From Deltaproteobacteria bacterium (lineage in GTDB: Bacteria; Desulfobacterota; WTBG01; CAIYCZ01; CAIRTM01), in assembly GCA_016875025.1 (NCBI GenBank), contig VGSH01000016.1:1-39951 (forward strand): 39,951 nucleotides of DNA, in the 5' to 3' direction. Both the position numbers and the translations under genes were made by a program. Numbering within the stretch: position 1 is the first letter of the stretch; each line of letters starts with the position of its first letter. Below the pieces are notes generated by a model, which searched no databases, was not told the origin of the DNA, and saw nothing but the letters and a program-made list of their open reading frames with translations. Positions 7,037 to 14,543 of the stretch are shown piece after piece.

Positions 7037-7280
7037 AAACAGCGTGATTAAAAATTGTGCGGTGTGGCGCGCGGTCTGATATGGGGCTTTATGCCAACAG
7101 GCACAGCTCTTTGTGCGTGCAGCCGTCCCGGTCAGCCGTGATGGGTTTTTTCATAGATAGGATATTCCAAGGTGGTGGACATGCAAAAAGTTTATTCTTT
7201 ACCCCTTGGCAGGCTGGAGAAAAAATCATTTCAAACAGGCTGTTCAAAACTGCCCAGATGCAGGGCGCTCAAAATTATTT

Positions 7281-7308
7281 GCAGGGGCATGGCATGCCGT
7301 GCCCCTGC
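7281..7308. repeat. GC-rich palindrome
   Basis: GCAGGGGCA at 7281 pairs with TGCCCCTGC ending at 7308 around a GGCATGCC centre. The same palindrome type appears at about 26467-26494. It would form a stable hairpin in either transcript direction. No T-tract follows. Confidence 0.55.
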
Positions 7309-7357
7309 CGTGCGTCACCGTGATCCCGCTATGCATATAACAAAATTCTGTAATCAC

Positions 7358-7464
7358 GTTGTCATTTCGAGTTCCGACGCAGTAGGAGAGAGAAATCTTT
7401 CCTTCTGAATCAGGATCTCTCCCGGAGCCAGGCCTGAGCGCAGCCCAAGGGGGGCGAGATGACG
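7358..7464. repeat. GTCATTTCGA-type intergenic inverted repeat, copy 1
   Basis: Begins TTGTCATTTCGA and ends in the complement-like GGGCGAGATGACG, with GGAGAGAGAAATCTTT and GGATCTCTCCC in between, which pair internally. A second, shorter copy lies at 8803-8875. It is non-coding and of a kind I know as widespread in environmental Gram-negative genomes. Confidence 0.55.
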
Positions 7465-7486
7465 CCTTTTTTCATTACGACACAGT

Positions 7487-7545
7487 CTGTACGCCGCAGC
7501 GACGGGTGATGAGCGCAACGCCGCAGATGGGGACGGCCTGTTAGC
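7487..7545 (-). repeat. Partial inverted copy of the 844-965 repeat
   Basis: The complement of this stretch reads CCCATCTGCGGCGTTGCGCT and then CGTCGCTGCGGCGTAC, matching the core of 844-965. Only the left half of the element is present. The remainder of 7177-7672 holds other repeats and no gene I can support. Confidence 0.6.
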
Positions 7546-7672
7546 ACTGTAACGGTCGCCACGGATATAATCGAATCAAGCCAATAAACAATTTCGACGT
7601 ATATCCAGAACCCGGCGGCATGTACATTCACTGACTGATGTACTATGTAGCTATGTAGGATGGAGCCTTGTC

Positions 7673-8641
7673 TTATATTTTGTCCCTTTCGGCCTGCTCG
7701 CGTATCCACGCATAGGTCAGAGCAAGCCCCTCGGCAAGCGGACGCACCGGCGCCCAGCCGAGCTTTTCACGCAGCAGGCGATTATCCGAAGTGCGGCCCC
7801 TGACGCCCTCAGGGCCCGGCACATGCCGCAGGAGCGCTGTTTTCCCCGCGATGTTCAAGATCATCCCGGCCAGCCGGTCAATTGACACCATCTCCTCGGA
7901 CCCGATATTTACCGGGCCGCTGAAATCAGAGCGCATCAGCCTGAGCGTGCCCTCGAGACATTCATCAATATACAAAAAAGAGCGTGTCTGCTCACCAGTG
8001 CCCCATATCTCGAGAGTTCCGCCGTCCGGCAGCAGGGCAACCTTGCGGCACAGGGCGGCGGGAGCTTTTTCGCGGCCGCACTTCCAGGCCCCCCGGGGGC
8101 CGAATATATTATGATAGCGGGCAATGCGCACCTTCAGGCCGTAATTGCGGGCAAAGGCCAGATACAGGCGTTCGCTGAAGAGCTTTTCCCAGCCGTACTC
8201 GCTGTCGGGCTCTGCCGGATACACGGAATCCTCGGCGCACTGCGGATTATCGGGATTGTTCTGATTATGGCGGGGATACACACAGGCCGATGACGCGTAA
8301 AAAACACGGCCCGCGCCGCTCCTGCTGCAGGCTTCAAGCACATTGAGATTGATCAGCGCCGAGTTATGCATGATATCGGCATCATGCTCACCGGTAAAAA
8401 CGTACCCCGCGCCCCCCATGTCGGCGGCCAGCTGATAGACTTCATCGCAGCGCAGGTCAAAAACCCGGGCGCACAGGCTCGGATCGCGCAGATCACCCCT
8501 GATGAAATCGTCGGCAGCGCTTTCCTCGAATTCAGGGTTTTTGATATCAACACCACGCACCCAGGCACCATCGTTTTTAAGCTGCCTGACAAGGTGGCTG
8601 CCGATAAATCCGCCCGCGCCGCATACAAGTATTCTCTTCAT
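7673..8641 (-). CDS. GDP-mannose 3,5-epimerase-type NAD-dependent sugar epimerase
   Basis: A 322-residue extended-SDR enzyme. The N-terminal GAGGFIGSH (8-16) is the NAD-binding glycine motif; Y149-x3-K153 is the catalytic pair. It carries the hallmarks of plant-type GDP-mannose 3,5-epimerase: AADMGGAGYVFTGEHDADIM (73-92), SSACVYP with the catalytic Cys120, CGREKAPAALCRK with Lys192, the QTRSFLYIDECLEGTLRLM block, and PGPEGVRGRTSDN near the C-terminus. That enzyme converts GDP-D-mannose to GDP-L-galactose (and GDP-L-gulose). The ATG at 8641 fits the first strand exactly. It lies downstream of the leftward promoter in repeat D and in the same island as a GT11 transferase. Other epimerase specificities are possible but less likely given the Cys and Lys motifs. 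Confidence 0.87.
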   Translation of the reverse strand: MKRILVCGAGGFIGSHLVRQLKNDGAWVRGVDIKNPEFEESAADDFIRGDLRDPSLCARVFDLRCDEVYQLAADMGGAGYVFTGEHDADIMHNSALINLNVLEACSRSGAGRVFYASSACVYPRHNQNNPDNPQCAEDSVYPAEPDSEYGWEKLFSERLYLAFARNYGLKVRIARYHNIFGPRGAWKCGREKAPAALCRKVALLPDGGTLEIWGTGEQTRSFLYIDECLEGTLRLMRSDFSGPVNIGSEEMVSIDRLAGMILNIAGKTALLRHVPGPEGVRGRTSDNRLLREKLGWAPVRPLAEGLALTYAWIREQAERDKI

Positions 8642-8802
8642 CGCTTACCGGGCCTCATGCATGCCATTTCGCATACCGTCTCAGGCTCAGCCGCGCGGGC
8701 CCCTTTGTGAGCCGCGTCCGCTTGAGCGCCGTGCCGGGTTTGGTTTCGGAATAGAGCGGTTCAACCTGACCCCTTTTCTCTTGTTACTATAACCATGTAT
8801 GC

Positions 8803-8875
8803 ATTGTCATCTCGACCGCAGGGATAGATCCCGACTTTTTTATAAAGATTTCTCGCTACGCTTCGAAATGACAAC
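8803..8875. repeat. GTCATTTCGA-type intergenic inverted repeat, copy 2
   Basis: TTGTCATCTCGA (8804-8815) and TCGAAATGACAA (8863-8874) are near-perfect inverted ends around a GGGAT-AGATCCC and AAGATTTCTCGC core. It lies in the leader between promoter D and the epimerase, so it would be transcribed as a hairpin. The remaining 8642-8802 holds nothing I recognise. Confidence 0.55.
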
Positions 8876-8883
8876 CGGAATAC

Positions 8884-9132
8884 AGTTGATAGGAACTTGC
8901 TTTGCGATGGGCAGACTATAAAACAGGGGAGCTTGTGTGTCAAGAACAATGCCGGCGCACTATGTGGGCGGCTCAGGGGCGGGCAACAAAAAAGGTGTAA
9001 TGAAATATTGAGCGGTGCGGCAGGCGCATCTGATACGGATATCTTATGTCACCCCACAGGGCAGTCTGTGCGCGCAGCTTTGCTGTTCAGCCCTGATGGA
9101 GTTTTATAGACAGGCTTCAAAGGCGTAAGCAG
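8884..9132 (-). repeat. Promoter-bearing repeat, copy D (complete)
   Basis: The uninterrupted reference copy, about 250 bp, from AGTTGATAGGAACTTGCTTT to AGGCTTCAAAGGCGTAA. It aligns with B along its whole length and with C once the MITE-like insert is removed. It ends about 50 bp before the right asnB direct repeat begins, so the repeat family and the asnB duplication are neighbours on both sides of the island (copy A follows the left asnB fragment). Confidence 0.8.
8915..8943 (-). promoter_or_regulatory. Leftward sigma70 promoter in repeat D, upstream of the epimerase
   Basis: On the minus strand: TTGACA (complement of 8938-8943), 17-bp spacer, TATAGT (complement of 8915-8920). It has a perfect -35 and spacing, with a -10 matching 5 of 6. 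The transcript would run about 270 bp through the 8803-8875 hairpin before reaching the epimerase ATG. Confidence 0.72.
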
Positions 9133-9178
9133 GTTATAAAAAAGAGTGCTTACATAACGACGCTTTTACGGCTTTATT

Positions 9179-9396
9179 AAAATTTCGCTGTGCAAATCGC
9201 TACGCTTTGGCTATAAGTGAATTCAAAATCTGGTTTGATCGGATACTCCTCTGAGGGAGCCATGTGCGGTATTTGCGGAAAAATTAATTTCAGCACTGAT
9301 CACACCCCGGACCGGGCGCTGATCGAGCGCATGTGTGCTGCGTTGCGCCATCGCGGCCCTGATGACAGCGGCGTGCATATTGCCGGGCGCGCCGGT
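9179..9396 (+). repeat. Right copy of the asnB 5'-end direct repeat
   Basis: Counterpart of 3984-4203: AAAATTTCGCTGTGCAAA and GGCTATAAGTG upstream, then the first 45 codons of intact asnB. The near identity inside the coding part, compared with the weaker match upstream, suggests recent exchange or duplication of the coding end. Confidence 0.85.
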
Positions 9397-11160
9397 CTGG
9401 GACACTGCCGCCTGAGCATCATTGATCTGTCTCCGGCCGGGCATCAGCCCATGTGCAATGAGGACGGCAGCGTCTGGGTGGTGCACAACGGCGAGGTGTA
9501 TAATTTCCCGGAATTGCGCGTTGAGCTTCAGGCCAAGGGCCACTGTTTCAGTTCGAACACCGATACCGAAGTCATTGTGCATCTGTATGAGGACATGGGG
9601 CCGGAGTGCGTTGAGCGCCTGCGCGGCATGTTTGCCTTTGCCGTGTGGGACGGGCGCACGCAGGAGCTTTTCTGCGCCCGCGACCGGGTGGGAAAAAAGC
9701 CGCTGGTGTATGCTGAGACCGCCGACGGTTTCGTGTTTGCCTCTGAGATCAAGGCCCTTGTGCAGGATCCGTCCATCAGCCGCGATCTCAATATTGAGGC
9801 TCTGCACCATTATCTGACCTGTCAGTATGTGCCGGGGCCGGGTACTGTTTTCAGGCAGATCAGGAAACTGCCGCCCGCGCACACGCTCAGCCTGAAGAAC
9901 GGCCGCGTCTCGATCAGGCGCTACTGGGATCTGGCCTATGAGCCCAAAACGGAGGCGGTTGATGAAACCGAGCTGGTTGAGCATTTCAGCGCGGTTTTTC
10001 AGGAAGCGGTGCGGATACGGCTCAGAAGCGATGTGCCCCTGGGCGCATTTCTGAGCGGCGGGCTTGACTCCAGCGCGGTCGTGGCGCAGATGAGCGCTCT
10101 CATGGACCGGCCCGTGAAGACGTTCGCCATCGGGTTTGAGGACCAGGACTTTAATGAGCTGCCGTACGCGCGGCAGGTTGCCGGCCTGTTCGGCTGCGAG
10201 CATACCGAATATGTCGTCAAGCCGGATGCCCTGCGGGTGCTGCCGGAAATTATACGGCATTATGATGAGCCCTATGCCGATCCTTCCTGCGTGCCCACAT
10301 GGTACGTTGCCGAACTCACCCGCAGGCATGTCACGGTTGCGCTCAACGGCGACGGGGGCGATGAATCATTCGCGGGTTATGAACGCTACTATGCCAACCT
10401 GATGGCAGCGCGGGTGCCGGGTTTGATGTGCGCGCCGCTGCGCGTTCTCGCGCGGTTTTTACCGCACCGGCAGGCGCGCTGGAGCTCTCTTCGGCGGGCG
10501 AAGCGTTTTCTGTCCGGCCTGTATGCCGATCCTGCGCAGCGCTATATCGGCTGGCTGTGTTATTTTACGGAAGCGATGAAGAGCGACTTGTATGAACCTG
10601 CGTTCGCGCAGGCGCTCGGCTGCTGTGATTCTGTGGACCTGATGGCTGAGGCGCTGCAGCGATGCCGTGCCCCGGCACTGCTTGACCGCATGCTTGCAGC
10701 GGATGTGGCCCTGTATCTTCCCTATGACCTGCTTGTCAAGGTCGATATCGCCAGCATGGCGCACGCTCTGGAAGCGCGTTCGCCGTTTCTGGATCATGAG
10801 CTGATGGAGTTTGCCGCTCGTTTGCCGGCGCGGATGAAGCTGCGCGGCAGCATGTCAAAATACTGCGTGAAAAAAGCCTTTGAGAAAAAGCTGCCGCCCG
10901 AAATCCTGCATCGCAAAAAAATGGGTTTCGGCGTGCCCCTGCAGCGCTGGTTCCGGGAAGAGCTCAGGCAGCCCGCGCATGACGTTCTGCTTGACCGGCG
11001 CACAACCTCGCGCGGGTATTTCCGGCGCGCGGCCGTGGAAAAGCTTTTGCACGAGCACATGCAGGGCCGCGCAGATCACAGCTACCGGCTGTGGGCCCTG
11101 TTCTACCTTGAGCTGTGGCACCGGATCATCATCGACCGGTCGGACAGTATCGGCATATAG
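9262..11160 (+). CDS. asnB: asparagine synthase (glutamine-hydrolysing)
   Basis: Makes asparagine from aspartate, ATP and glutamine-derived ammonia; relatives in glycan clusters can amidate sugars instead. The 632 residues comprise an N-terminal class II glutaminase domain (about 2-210), with the Cys2 nucleophile after Met1 and the LRHRGPDDSG motif, and a C-terminal synthetase domain with the pyrophosphate-binding LSGGLDSS motif at 264-271. NGDGGDESFAGYERY and KVDIASMAHALEARSPFLDHE follow. ATG 9262 is fixed by the need for Cys2; GAGGGA lies just upstream. The frame stays open 45 bp further up but that part is not conserved. Its 5' end is duplicated at 4069. Archease follows after 10 bp, so the two are probably co-transcribed. 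Confidence 0.93.
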   Translation: MCGICGKINFSTDHTPDRALIERMCAALRHRGPDDSGVHIAGRAGLGHCRLSIIDLSPAGHQPMCNEDGSVWVVHNGEVYNFPELRVELQAKGHCFSSNTDTEVIVHLYEDMGPECVERLRGMFAFAVWDGRTQELFCARDRVGKKPLVYAETADGFVFASEIKALVQDPSISRDLNIEALHHYLTCQYVPGPGTVFRQIRKLPPAHTLSLKNGRVSIRRYWDLAYEPKTEAVDETELVEHFSAVFQEAVRIRLRSDVPLGAFLSGGLDSSAVVAQMSALMDRPVKTFAIGFEDQDFNELPYARQVAGLFGCEHTEYVVKPDALRVLPEIIRHYDEPYADPSCVPTWYVAELTRRHVTVALNGDGGDESFAGYERYYANLMAARVPGLMCAPLRVLARFLPHRQARWSSLRRAKRFLSGLYADPAQRYIGWLCYFTEAMKSDLYEPAFAQALGCCDSVDLMAEALQRCRAPALLDRMLAADVALYLPYDLLVKVDIASMAHALEARSPFLDHELMEFAARLPARMKLRGSMSKYCVKKAFEKKLPPEILHRKKMGFGVPLQRWFREELRQPAHDVLLDRRTTSRGYFRRAAVEKLLHEHMQGRADHSYRLWALFYLELWHRIIIDRSDSIGI

Positions 11161-11170
11161 CGCAAGCGCC

Positions 11171-11599
11171 ATGGTGAACCCCTCCGCTGTCTACGAACTC
11201 ATCGACCATACCGCTGATATCGGTGTGCGCGTGTGCGGCACCAGCATGGCTGAGCTGTTTGAGCATGCTGCGTTTGCCCTGTTTGACGTTATGCTTGATA
11301 CCTCCGGCGTGCAGCCTGTTTTTGAGCGGGAGTTTGCCTGCAGGCGCGATTCAATCGAAGAACTGCTGGTGGAGTGGCTGGGCACCCTGTTGTATGTGTT
11401 TGACACCGAGCGCATCGTGTTTGCGCGTTTCTGTGTGGAAAGGCTTGACGGGCAGCTTCTTGCAGCCAGCGCCTTTGGTGAGCACTATGACTCCGGCCGG
11501 CATGATCTCAAGACCCTGATCAAGGCGGTTACCTATCACGGCCTGTGCGTGCAGCAGACACATGCGGGGTATGCTGCCACCGTGATTTTTGATACCTGA
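11171..11599 (+). CDS. archease (RtcB RNA-ligase cofactor protein)
   Basis: Archease helps the RtcB tRNA/RNA ligase through guanylylation and multiple turnover. The 142 residues show the family's signature IDHTADIGVRVCG near the N-terminus, the LFEHAAFALFDVM helix, and conserved acidic residues including a C-terminal Asp (VIFDT) that in the family coordinate metal. ATG 11171 starts 10 bp after asnB ends. No rtcB gene lies in this window, so the partner must be elsewhere. No obvious terminator follows before the next promoter at 11642. Confidence 0.9.
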   Translation: MVNPSAVYELIDHTADIGVRVCGTSMAELFEHAAFALFDVMLDTSGVQPVFEREFACRRDSIEELLVEWLGTLLYVFDTERIVFARFCVERLDGQLLAASAFGEHYDSGRHDLKTLIKAVTYHGLCVQQTHAGYAATVIFDT

Positions 11600-11641
11600 G
11601 CCGGGCGCCTTCCGTGGCCTGCCCCTTCCCCTTTTTTCTCC

Positions 11642-11670
11642 TTGACTCATGCGGGGTGCCTGCCTATACT
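11642..11670 (+). promoter_or_regulatory. Predicted sigma70 promoter of the PaaK-type gene
   Basis: TTGACT 11642-11647, 17-bp spacer, TATACT 11665-11670. The bases just before the -10 (GCCTGCC) are identical to those of the promoter at 14478-14507. The leader to the ATG at 11811 is about 130 nt. Confidence 0.72.
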
Positions 11671-11810
11671 CGTAGGCGGTCAAAATGTGGTGGTTTTTCA
11701 GTGCGTCCTGCGTTTCCATGGACGATTTTTTATTCTCTGCCGCCATCTGTACGCAGTGTTCTTGACCAGCACTCTGGCCGGACGTAGATGACGAAAGGTT
11801 TGCCAAAGAC

Positions 11811-13109
11811 ATGTTCTGGGAAGAGACGATTGAAACCATGCCGCTGCCCGATCTGCAGGCCCTTCAGTTCGAGCGCCTGAAAACGACGGTTGCGCGCGCG
11901 GCGAATGCCCCCTTTTATAAAAAAGTGTTCGCGAAGAGCGGGCTTGAGCCTGCAGCTATCAAAAGCCTTGATGACATCAGGCGCATTCCGTTCACGACCA
12001 AGGAGGATTTGCGCGAATCCTGGCCCTACGGGCTGCTTGCTGTTGCAAAAGAAGAGCTGGTACGCATGCACTCATCTTCGGGCACAACCGGCCGCTCAAC
12101 CGTGATATTCCATACGGCCGCGGATCTTGATGCCTGGACCGATATTCTGACCCGCTCCATGTTCATGACCGGCATGCGCAAAGCGGATGTGTTTCAAAAC
12201 ATGATGACCTACGGCCTGTTCACCGGCGGGCTTGGCTTTCATTACGGGGCCGAGCGCCTGGGTGCGCTCACGATTCCGGTGGGCGCCGGCAACAGCAGGC
12301 GCCAGATACAGCTCATGCGCGATTTTGATACAACGGTCATTCATATCATTCCCAGCTATGCCCTGCACCTGACCGAGGTGTTTGAGGAACTGGAGGTTGA
12401 ACCCCGACGGGATACCCGATTGCGCATAGCCTTTCTGGGCGCTGAGCCTCACTCGGAAAAAACACGCCAGAGAATTGAGGAATTCTACGGTCTGAAGGCC
12501 TTCAACTCCTACGGGCTCTCTGAGATGAACGGCCCCGGTGTCGGTTTCGAGTGCCAGTGCCAGGCAGGCCTGCATGTGTGGGAGGATAATTTCCTGATGG
12601 AAATCGTCGATCCTGACACGCTCGAGCCGGTTGCTGACGGCATGGAAGGCGAACTGGTGATGACAACGCTCAGGCGCGCAGGCATGCCGATTCTGCGCTA
12701 CCGGACCAAGGACCTCACGCGCATTATTGCCGGGCCGTGCGCCTGCGGCAGAACCCACCGCCGCATTGAGCGCATCACCGGCCGCACCGATGATATGCTC
12801 ATCATCAAGGGCGTGAATATATTTCCCGTGCAGATCGAAAAAAAGCTGATGGAAATCGACGGGGTGGGCACTAATTTCCAGATCATTCTTGAGCGCAAGG
12901 GCTATAATGATCACATGATCGTGCGGGTCGAGGTCGCGCGGGAGTTTTTCTCAGGCGATTTGAAGCAGCTTGAGCTTTTGCGAAAGCACATTACCGAAGA
13001 GCTGCGCAGCGATATTCTTATAACGCCCCGCGTTGATCTGCTCGAGCCGAATACGCTGCCGAAAACCGAAGGCAAGGCCGTGCGCGTGATAGACAACCGC
13101 ACGGATTAA
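11811..13109 (+). CDS. paaK: phenylacetate-CoA ligase family protein
   Basis: Activates an aryl acid such as phenylacetate with ATP and CoA via an acyl-adenylate. The 432 residues match PaaK-type ligases. The P-loop-like SSSGTTGRST lies near 88-97, NSYGLSEMNGPG in the middle, and YRTKDLTRI plus CACGRTHRRIERITGRTDDMLIIKG introduce the C-terminal lid domain (about 340-432), which ends in LPKTEGKAVRV. ATG 11811 fits the family N-terminus. Context: a DAHP synthase and a double-ACT protein follow. In many anaerobes this trio or pair accompanies aryl-pyruvate and aromatic amino-acid metabolism, so indoleacetate or other aryl acetates are also candidate substrates. Confidence 0.9.
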   Translation: MFWEETIETMPLPDLQALQFERLKTTVARAANAPFYKKVFAKSGLEPAAIKSLDDIRRIPFTTKEDLRESWPYGLLAVAKEELVRMHSSSGTTGRSTVIFHTAADLDAWTDILTRSMFMTGMRKADVFQNMMTYGLFTGGLGFHYGAERLGALTIPVGAGNSRRQIQLMRDFDTTVIHIIPSYALHLTEVFEELEVEPRRDTRLRIAFLGAEPHSEKTRQRIEEFYGLKAFNSYGLSEMNGPGVGFECQCQAGLHVWEDNFLMEIVDPDTLEPVADGMEGELVMTTLRRAGMPILRYRTKDLTRIIAGPCACGRTHRRIERITGRTDDMLIIKGVNIFPVQIEKKLMEIDGVGTNFQIILERKGYNDHMIVRVEVAREFFSGDLKQLELLRKHITEELRSDILITPRVDLLEPNTLPKTEGKAVRVIDNRTD

Positions 13110-13110
13110 C

Positions 13111-13341
13111 AGGCTGCTGAAAAACATCCATCTGTCCCGCTGTAGCGGGACTGTGTTCATTCCCGCCATGGCGGGATCACTGCTGCGCGCGGCAGGGGCG
13201 AAAAATTTTTCGCCCTCGGGCAGGCACAGGGGCCTGCCCCTACAAAATCTACGGGTCTCTTTTTCGTGTTCGCACGCCTTGCATCCGGATCCATCCTTCG
13301 CAGCAGATCTGCTGCGAAGGATACATGTTTTTTAACAGCCC
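13111..13341. repeat. Composite palindromic intergenic element
   Basis: Outer ends AGGCTGCTGAAAAACATCC (13111) and, inverted, GGATACATG...TTAACAGCC (to about 13340) bracket five nested palindromes: CCCGCTGTAGCGGG, CCCGCCATGGCGGG, AGGGGCGAAAAATTTTTCGCCC, a GGGCAGGCACAGGGGCCTGCCCC block and CCTTCGCAGCAGATCTGCTGCGAAGG. It fills the gap between the PaaK and DAHP-synthase genes. No gene is seen. It may limit read-through between the two. Confidence 0.65.
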
Positions 13342-13395
13342 CCAGGGAATTTTTTTACAGCCTGTGCAATAACTTTTTAACGAGGAGTGACACCG

Positions 13396-14415
13396 ATGCT
13401 GATCGTCATGGATAAAAACGCGAGCCCGCCGCAGATCGATGCGGTCATTAAGCTGATCAATGATATGGGCTTCACCCCGGTGCCCGTGCCCGGTTCCCAG
13501 CGCACCGCGATCGGTATCGTGGGCAATTCCGGCCCGCTTGATTCAGCGCCGTTTCTGGCGCTGGAGGGTGTCAAAGATGCGATTCACGTTTCCAAGCCCT
13601 ACAAAATGGTGTCACGCGATTTCAAGGCCGAGGATACAGTGATTGAGTTCGGTGACGTCTGCGTCGGCGGCGGCCATCAGGCGGTTATGGCCGGCCCCTG
13701 CGCGGTAGAAAGCCTTGAGCAGTGCCTGGAAACCGCTCGGGTGGTCAAGGCGGCCGGCGCGCGCTTTTTCAGGGGCGGCGCGTATAAGCCCCGCACTTCG
13801 CCCTACAGCTTCCAGGGCCTGGGAGAAAAGGGCCTGGAGATACTGCGTGCTGTGCGCAAAGAGACCGGCCTTCTGATCGTGACCGAGGCCATTGATCACG
13901 AGAACATCGCGCTGGTGGAGCAGGTTGCCGACATCGTCCAGATCGGTGCGCGCAACATGCAGAATTTCAGCCTGCTTAAGCGCGCGGGCAGAAGCCCGAA
14001 GCCGATTCTGCTCAAGCGCGGCATGTCGGCAACGATTGAGGAACTGCTGATGGCGGCTGAGTATATTTCTTCCGAGGGCAATCAGCGCATCATTCTGTGC
14101 GAGCGCGGCGTGCGCACGTTTGCCGATCACTCGCGCAACACGCTCGACCTGAGCGCGATTCCGGCTGTGCGTGCGCTCAGCCATCTGCCCATAATTGTAG
14201 ATCCCAGCCACGCGGCCGGCCGGCGCGATCAGGTGATACCGCTTGCCCGGGCAGCCGTGGCGGTCGGCGCGGACGGTTTGATGATCGAGGTACACTGCGA
14301 CCCGACCAATGCTCTTTCAGACGGGCCGCAGTCGCTGTACCCGGATCAATTCGAACAACTGATGCGCGAAGTGGTCGCGCTCTCGGGCCTGGTCTCCCAA
14401 GAGCCGCCTCGTTAG
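13396..14415 (+). CDS. aroF: 3-deoxy-7-phosphoheptulonate synthase, class I-beta with N-terminal regulatory domain
   Basis: Catalyses the first shikimate-pathway step, joining phosphoenolpyruvate and erythrose 4-phosphate to DAHP in the cytosol. The 339 residues have an N-terminal ferredoxin-like domain (about 1-70, [18 protein letters not shown]), as in feedback-regulated I-beta enzymes, then the TIM barrel. Metal and substrate residues are visible in GPCAVES (Cys), [22 protein letters not shown] (His) and EVHCDP (Glu, Asp). ATG 13396 is chosen because GAGGAG lies 8 bases upstream and the family starts MLIV; a GTG at 13387 would overlap that site. It follows the composite repeat and precedes the ACT-domain gene with its own promoter. 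Confidence 0.95.
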   Translation: MLIVMDKNASPPQIDAVIKLINDMGFTPVPVPGSQRTAIGIVGNSGPLDSAPFLALEGVKDAIHVSKPYKMVSRDFKAEDTVIEFGDVCVGGGHQAVMAGPCAVESLEQCLETARVVKAAGARFFRGGAYKPRTSPYSFQGLGEKGLEILRAVRKETGLLIVTEAIDHENIALVEQVADIVQIGARNMQNFSLLKRAGRSPKPILLKRGMSATIEELLMAAEYISSEGNQRIILCERGVRTFADHSRNTLDLSAIPAVRALSHLPIIVDPSHAAGRRDQVIPLARAAVAVGADGLMIEVHCDPTNALSDGPQSLYPDQFEQLMREVVALSGLVSQEPPR

Positions 14416-14477
14416 GGCGGGCTGAAACCCCTGCCCGGTGTGGTTTTTGCGGCCCGGTAACCGGAAGTTGTTTTTTA

Positions 14478-14507
14478 TTGACACGTTCGCGCCCGCCTGC
14501 CTATACT
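14478..14507 (+). promoter_or_regulatory. Predicted sigma70 promoter of the double-ACT gene
   Basis: TTGACA 14478-14483, 18-bp spacer, TATACT 14502-14507. It shares GCCTGCCTATACT with the promoter at 11642-11670. The short leader runs to ATG 14544. Confidence 0.72.
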
Positions 14508-14543
14508 TGCTGCTGCTGTGCGCTTTCGCAGTGACCACTAATC

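Larger units (their letters stand above)
6640..7176 (-). repeat. Promoter-bearing repeat, copy C, split by a MITE-like element
   Basis: Copy C starts with the same GAGGAACTTGCTTTACGATG / TATAAAACAGG block as the other copies. It is interrupted at 6751-7036 by an inverted-repeat element and resumes with GATTAAAAATTGTGCGGTGT, matching copy D's GAAATATTGAGCGGTGCGG. The tail matches B and D through CAGCCGTCCCGGTCAGCC and GATGGGTTTTTTCATAGA. Removing the element and one target duplication restores colinearity with copy D, which acts as the empty site. Confidence 0.8.

Noticed and set aside
4000-9260. Integrative element with integrase and tRNA attachment site
   Set aside because: The direct repeats suggested att sites, but no integrase, recombinase or tRNA end is present, so only the duplication itself is claimed.
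9223-10329. 368-codon minus-strand frame over asnB
   Set aside because: Long only because of high GC and codon bias of asnB; the + strand has all asparagine synthase motifs.
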